Positions 60,234-64,000 of a stretch of DNA of 64,000 nucleotides are shown here, piece after piece. Within the stretch, counting starts at the first letter, position 1. Every line of letters begins with the position of its first letter. The notes beneath the pieces are model-generated. The model saw nothing but the letters and a program-made list of their open reading frames with translations. It did no database searches and was not told the origin of the DNA. A program made the translations under genes and the position numbers. Source of the stretch: CAXXIC01 sp049315325 (GTDB lineage Bacteria > Bacteroidota > Bacteroidia > Bacteroidales > UBA7332). The DNA is taken from NCBI GenBank assembly GCA_049315325.1, contig JBMOKJ010000005.1, positions 124,001-188,000 of the forward strand, read 5' to 3'.

Positions 60234-62336
60234 TTATTTCTTGAATTTCAATTCGTTGAGTAACTGTGGCATTCCGCCGAGGTGATCAATGGAGTAAATC
60301 ATGTAGCGGATATCGACCACGATGCATCGCTGCAGGTCGTTGTCGAATCGTAGGTTGCCGCTCAGCGACTCCCAGTTTCCATCGAATGCAAGACCGATTA
60401 AGCGTCCGTCTTTGTTGAAAACTGGACTGCCCGAGTTCCCACCAGTGATGTCGTTGGTGGTGAGGAAGCAGGTGTTCAGAGGTTTCACCTTGTTTGTCGC
60501 CTCTAGTTTGGCAATGTAATCAGGTTTTAGGAAGTAATCGGGATTCTCGGTGATGTTTTTCTCAATCAATCCTTTGGTGGTGGTGAAGTAGTTGTACGAT
60601 ACACCGTCGCGAGGTTTGTATGGCTTCACCGATCCGTAGCTAAGGCGCATCGTGAAATTTGCATCTGGGTGAAAAATCGAATCGGGGTAAACCTCGCGTT
60701 GCTCACGCATATAAAGTCGTTCGTTTCTTTTCACTTGATTGTCCGTTGCGTCAACCTCGTCTTGCATCATACGCATTGTTTTCGATATGTCGAGCGACAT
60801 TTTATAAATTGGATCCTCTTCAATTGTCTCGAAATCATTTGTTCTGATGGCTTTAAACAGTTTGCTACTGTCTGCGAAAACAGATTTGCGAATCGCTTTC
60901 TCGGTAAATTTGGTGTAGTTTCCGTGAATTTTCTCGTAAAAAGGAGGTAAGTATTTCGCTTCAGATACGTTTTGTTGAAACACCTCGAGCATCGCAGCCA
61001 GCACCTCTTTTTCGACACCCAAATCGGAATTTTTATAAATCTTCTTCATATCCGAGACGATTTTGTCGCTGTTTTCACGCCCAGCTTTCGCTTTCATTGC
61101 AGCAATGTACGTGGTAGCAAGTGTAAGCAAGTCGGAACTTCCCCTTAGAGCTTCGCGTGCATAATTAAGGTTAGTGCGCATCACTTCACGTTTGAGGTAG
61201 CCCTCTTTCATTTTGGCTAATACGGTATCGTATTTAGCTTTCAGCTCTGGATGGGCGCTCAATGCTTTGGTAAAGAGCATCTCCTCGTTCTGCTTATCTT
61301 CAATCAAGCGGTTGTTGCGAATGGCGGCATTCATACCGATGCTGTTTTTGTAGTAGTTGGCGCTACGAGCAAACTTGGCGTCGTATTTGATGCGAATGGC
61401 TTGACTTTGCAGCATGTTTTTCTTCCAAATCTGCTGTTTCACCTCGCGCACTTTGATGCGTGGTATATTGACTGTTTTCACCATCTCTTCTACACCAGCA
61501 GCGGATAAGTAGCGGTTGGTGGTGCCAGGATATCCAATGGTCATGGTCAAATCGTCGGGCTGATAGCCGTCTGTAGAGATTGTGGCTACATATTTTGGAT
61601 GAAATGGAACGTTGTTTTTGTTGTATTTCACTGGATTGCCCAACGAATCGGCATAGACACGGAAAACAGAGAAATCGCCTGTGTGACGAGGCCACATCCA
61701 GTTGTCGGTTTCGCCACCAAATTTGCCAATACTGGCAGGAGGTGCAAATACCAAACGAACATCTTTATAGACTTTGTAAACCAACAGTCGATAGGCGTTT
61801 CCTTCGTAGAATCTTGTCACTTTTGCATCAAGTAGCGAATCTTTCTCCACCTCTTTCACGATTACTTTCGAAATAGAATCGATGATTTCGGAACGACGAA
61901 TCTCGCTCTCCAAGTTAGTTAATCCTGATTCGATGCGTTTGGTCACATCTGTGGAACTTACTAAAAATGAGACGTTCAACTCTTCGGCAGGGATTTCGTT
62001 TTCTTTTGTTTGCGACGCAAATCCGTCGCGCAGGTAGTCGTGCTGCTCGTTGCTTAGCGATTGAATAGCACCAAAACCACAATGGTGGTTGGTGAAAACC
62101 AGTCCCTGATCGGAAACCGCCACTCCGGTGCATCCTGCACCAAAAATCACTACCGCATCTTTCACCGAACTTTTGTTTTCGTTGAACAGCGAGTCGTAGG
62201 GGATTTTGAGCCCCATTAGTTGGATTTTGTCAATCACTTTTTTATCTGGATGAAACGGTTGAATCATCCCTTGGTCTGCCAATGCAGATGAGGCCATGCC
62301 AGCAAGCAGAGCCAATGTGAAAACAGTTTTCTTCAT
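60234..62336 (-). CDS. S46 family dipeptidyl-peptidase (DPP7-type)
   Basis: A 700-residue secreted serine peptidase with signal peptide (1-20, ALA|DQ). The triad residues are His85 (TNHHCGFGA), Asp221 (RHTGDFSVF) and Ser635 (GGNSGSPVF). The specificity position after the Ser reads FDGNWE (Gly653), as in DPP7 of Porphyromonas, whereas DPP11 has Arg there, so hydrophobic rather than acidic P1 residues are expected. It removes dipeptides in the periplasm and feeds amino-acid fermentation. It is a single-gene unit with a terminator at 60178-60212; the promoter is not obvious. Confidence 0.92.
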   Translation of the reverse strand: MKKTVFTLALLAGMASSALADQGMIQPFHPDKKVIDKIQLMGLKIPYDSLFNENKSSVKDAVVIFGAGCTGVAVSDQGLVFTNHHCGFGAIQSLSNEQHDYLRDGFASQTKENEIPAEELNVSFLVSSTDVTKRIESGLTNLESEIRRSEIIDSISKVIVKEVEKDSLLDAKVTRFYEGNAYRLLVYKVYKDVRLVFAPPASIGKFGGETDNWMWPRHTGDFSVFRVYADSLGNPVKYNKNNVPFHPKYVATISTDGYQPDDLTMTIGYPGTTNRYLSAAGVEEMVKTVNIPRIKVREVKQQIWKKNMLQSQAIRIKYDAKFARSANYYKNSIGMNAAIRNNRLIEDKQNEEMLFTKALSAHPELKAKYDTVLAKMKEGYLKREVMRTNLNYAREALRGSSDLLTLATTYIAAMKAKAGRENSDKIVSDMKKIYKNSDLGVEKEVLAAMLEVFQQNVSEAKYLPPFYEKIHGNYTKFTEKAIRKSVFADSSKLFKAIRTNDFETIEEDPIYKMSLDISKTMRMMQDEVDATDNQVKRNERLYMREQREVYPDSIFHPDANFTMRLSYGSVKPYKPRDGVSYNYFTTTKGLIEKNITENPDYFLKPDYIAKLEATNKVKPLNTCFLTTNDITGGNSGSPVFNKDGRLIGLAFDGNWESLSGNLRFDNDLQRCIVVDIRYMIYSIDHLGGMPQLLNELKFKK

Positions 62337-62515
62337 TACTGTTGGTTTAAAAAATTACATACTATCTATTCGGTACTTCTAAAAATTGCTTTTTCTGCGT
62401 TACGCTCAATCGATAAAATGCTCATTTACATAAGTAAACTCCGCTTTTATCTCAATCGCAAGCCTTAAAAATCTAATTTTTAAAACCCCTCTTCTCTTAA
62501 TTTCTCTCAAATAAG
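62337..62515. other. short intergenic region between S46 and flippase genes
   Basis: 179 bp, AT-rich. I see no gene, terminator or convincing promoter box. Confidence 0.3.
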
Positions 62516-63997
62516 TTATCTCTTAACTAATTTGTTTAATATTGGAATTGCACTTAGAGGCAAATCCTTCTTCACCATATAGGTGATAAAAATGGCAAGC
62601 AAAACGGTTCTGAATGTTAGATTCAACCCAAATGAATGCAAATCTACTAATAGGAATAGTGAATAAAGCACGGTCGTAAGCAAAACGTAAATCAGAATTC
62701 GTCTGTATTCGTAGGCAATCGGGAACTTTTTGTGTCCCATAAAGTAGGATACAATCATAATCACAATATTGCTGATAAGGGCAGCCCAAGCACTTCCCAT
62801 GTAGCCGAAAGTCGGAACCAATGCCACATTCAGCACGACTGTCAATGTACAAACGATAATTGAGAAGTAAGCGCCCCATTTCGTTTCGTCTATCAGTTTG
62901 TACCAAATAGAAAGGTTGAAATAGACGCCAAAGACAAACTGACCCAGCATTACGATTGGCACCACGTTCAACCCTTCGAAATAAGAGGGATCGATGATGT
63001 ATTTCAGAATATCCATATAGAACATAATGCCCAAGAATATGAGCAACGAGATGATGATAAAATATTTCATCGCATCGGCATACACTTTCTTGTGGTCTTC
63101 GCCCTTGTTTTTGGCAAATACAAACGGCTCGTAAGCGAATCTGAATGCTTGTGTAAACATCACCATCACGACCGCAATTTTGAAGTTTGCGCCATAGATT
63201 CCAAGTTGCGCCATAGCGCTCGATTTGTCAGGAATCAGATAAGGGAACAAGATTTTATCCACCGTTTGGCTCAAAATGCCTGCTATGCCCAACACCAAAA
63301 GGGGCAGACTGTATTTCAGCATTTGGCGAAGTAGTGGCCAGTCGAGTCGTGGCTTGAAAATGAATATCTCGGGAGCCAAAAACAGCAACGTGATGAAGGT
63401 AGAAATGACGTTCGAAACCAATATATAACCCACGCTGTAATCTGGATTGTAGAACCACGAAATCCACTCTGGATGCGATTTGTGTAGGTGCGGACAAAGT
63501 ATCAGGAAGAATAGATTGGTGGCAATATTCAGGAAAATGAAGATCATCTTGATGGAAGCGAAACGTAACGGTCTGTTTTTATAGCGCAAATAAGCAAACG
63601 GAATGGCACTGAACGCATCCATCGCCACAATGACCACGAGCATAGCCACAAAGTCTGTTTTCACGCCGTAGCCAAGCAATCCTGCAATTTGAGGTGAAAA
63701 GAGCAATCCAACAACAACGAACAAAAGCGATGTGATTCCGACCGATGAAAGTGTGGTCGAATAGACATTTTTGGCATCAAGTTCGGTTTTGTTTGCAAAG
63801 CGGAAAAACCCAGTTTCCATACCGTAGGTGAGCAACACCAACAGAAAAGCCGTCCAACTGTAGAGGTTGGTGACCACACCATACTCTCCAGTGGATGCTA
63901 AAACTCGTGTGTAAATCGGTACTAATCCCCAGTTGAGAAATCGTCCCACAATGCTGCTAAGTCCGTAAATAGCGGTTTCCTTAGCCAATTTTTTCAT
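62516..63997 (-). CDS. polysaccharide flippase (Wzx/MATE-like)
   Basis: A 493-residue inner-membrane protein with about 14 hydrophobic segments. The start (KETAIYGLSSIVGRFLNWGLVPIYTRVL) and the loops FRFANKTELDAKNVY and FFILCPHL match the polysaccharide-biosynthesis MOP superfamily that flips lipid-linked sugar units across the inner membrane. It is likely for O-antigen or exopolysaccharide; the product cannot be named. The full gene lies in the window with its ATG at 63995-63997, so upstream control is not visible. No glycosyltransferase is next to it. Confidence 0.9.
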   Translation of the reverse strand: MKKLAKETAIYGLSSIVGRFLNWGLVPIYTRVLASTGEYGVVTNLYSWTAFLLVLLTYGMETGFFRFANKTELDAKNVYSTTLSSVGITSLLFVVVGLLFSPQIAGLLGYGVKTDFVAMLVVIVAMDAFSAIPFAYLRYKNRPLRFASIKMIFIFLNIATNLFFLILCPHLHKSHPEWISWFYNPDYSVGYILVSNVISTFITLLFLAPEIFIFKPRLDWPLLRQMLKYSLPLLVLGIAGILSQTVDKILFPYLIPDKSSAMAQLGIYGANFKIAVVMVMFTQAFRFAYEPFVFAKNKGEDHKKVYADAMKYFIIISLLIFLGIMFYMDILKYIIDPSYFEGLNVVPIVMLGQFVFGVYFNLSIWYKLIDETKWGAYFSIIVCTLTVVLNVALVPTFGYMGSAWAALISNIVIMIVSYFMGHKKFPIAYEYRRILIYVLLTTVLYSLFLLVDLHSFGLNLTFRTVLLAIFITYMVKKDLPLSAIPILNKLVKR

Positions 63998-64000
63998 TCC

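Overview
The window looks like chromosome from a member of Bacteroidota, most likely order Bacteroidales. Support comes from the start sites, which carry the Bacteroidota -33/-7 promoter pattern (TTG or TTTG, about 19 bp, TAnnTTTG) instead of a sigma70 -35/-10, from the near absence of Shine-Dalgarno sequences, and from families largely confined to the phylum (TamL, DUF4249, DUF4292, DUF4301, LruC-domain protein, HYC_CC_PP, S46 dipeptidyl-peptidase, GHL10 hydrolase, TonB receptor with a carboxypeptidase-regulatory-like domain). About 50 protein genes fill almost the whole window. I see no rRNA, tRNA, CRISPR array, prophage or intact insertion sequence.

Layout. 1-2.4 kb: start of kdsB (reverse), a stand-alone ECF sigma factor, a secreted esterase and a 2[4Fe-4S] ferredoxin. 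2.6-5.3 kb: ammonium block of TorF-type porin, PII protein and AmtB. 5.4-7.0 kb: cysS (reverse). 7.2-12.6 kb: tripartite RND/MFP/TolC efflux operon. 12.6-16.7 kb: DUF6157 gene, then a likely copper-acquisition set (Cys-rich small membrane protein, Met/His-rich lipoprotein, Met/Cys-rich TonB receptor). 17.1-19.9 kb: convergent deacetylase-like and GH3-like genes. 20.2-24.5 kb: small winged-helix protein, an unrecognised secreted protein, RhlE-type helicase, an Arg/Asn-rich lipoprotein. 24.6-29.5 kb (reverse): GT2, lipid A acyltransferase, mtaB and a GHL10 hydrolase. 29.7-37.2 kb (reverse): a Cus-type metal efflux set of HYC_CC_PP protein, HMA protein, CusA-, CusC- and CusB-like proteins. 37.4-43.4 kb: acyl-CoA ligase, tiny lipoprotein, TonB receptor/DUF4249 pair, DUF4395 protein. 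43.5-49.3 kb: ispE, SpoU methyltransferase, tamL, rpmE2, dgt. 49.5-54.0 kb: dut-TPR-DUF4292-EnvC operon. 54.3-58.2 kb: LruC-domain lipoprotein and DUF4301 protein. 58.2-60.2 kb: gene-poor, repeat-rich stretch with one probably frameshifted gene. 60.2-64.0 kb (reverse): S46 peptidase and a Wzx-type flippase.

How the parts fit. The copper TonB receptor set (13.1-16.7 kb) and the Cus-like export set (29.7-37.2 kb) suggest that the organism both acquires and expels copper. The PII-AmtB block handles ammonium, but its PII lacks the tyrosine that is uridylylated in enteric bacteria. dgt and dut lie side by side in opposite directions and both clean the dNTP pool. kdsB, the lipid A acyltransferase, GT2, TamL and the flippase serve the cell envelope, and the EnvC-like protein has lost its metal ligands and so probably activates an amidase.

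The least explained material is non-coding: two degenerate 42-bp-period tandem arrays (16.77-16.96 kb and 58.28-58.57 kb), a cluster of REP-like palindromes at 58.68-60.21 kb, and several small dispersed repeats around the metal genes. No wholly new enzyme system is evident; the copper-acquisition trio and the 42-bp arrays are the best candidates for follow-up.
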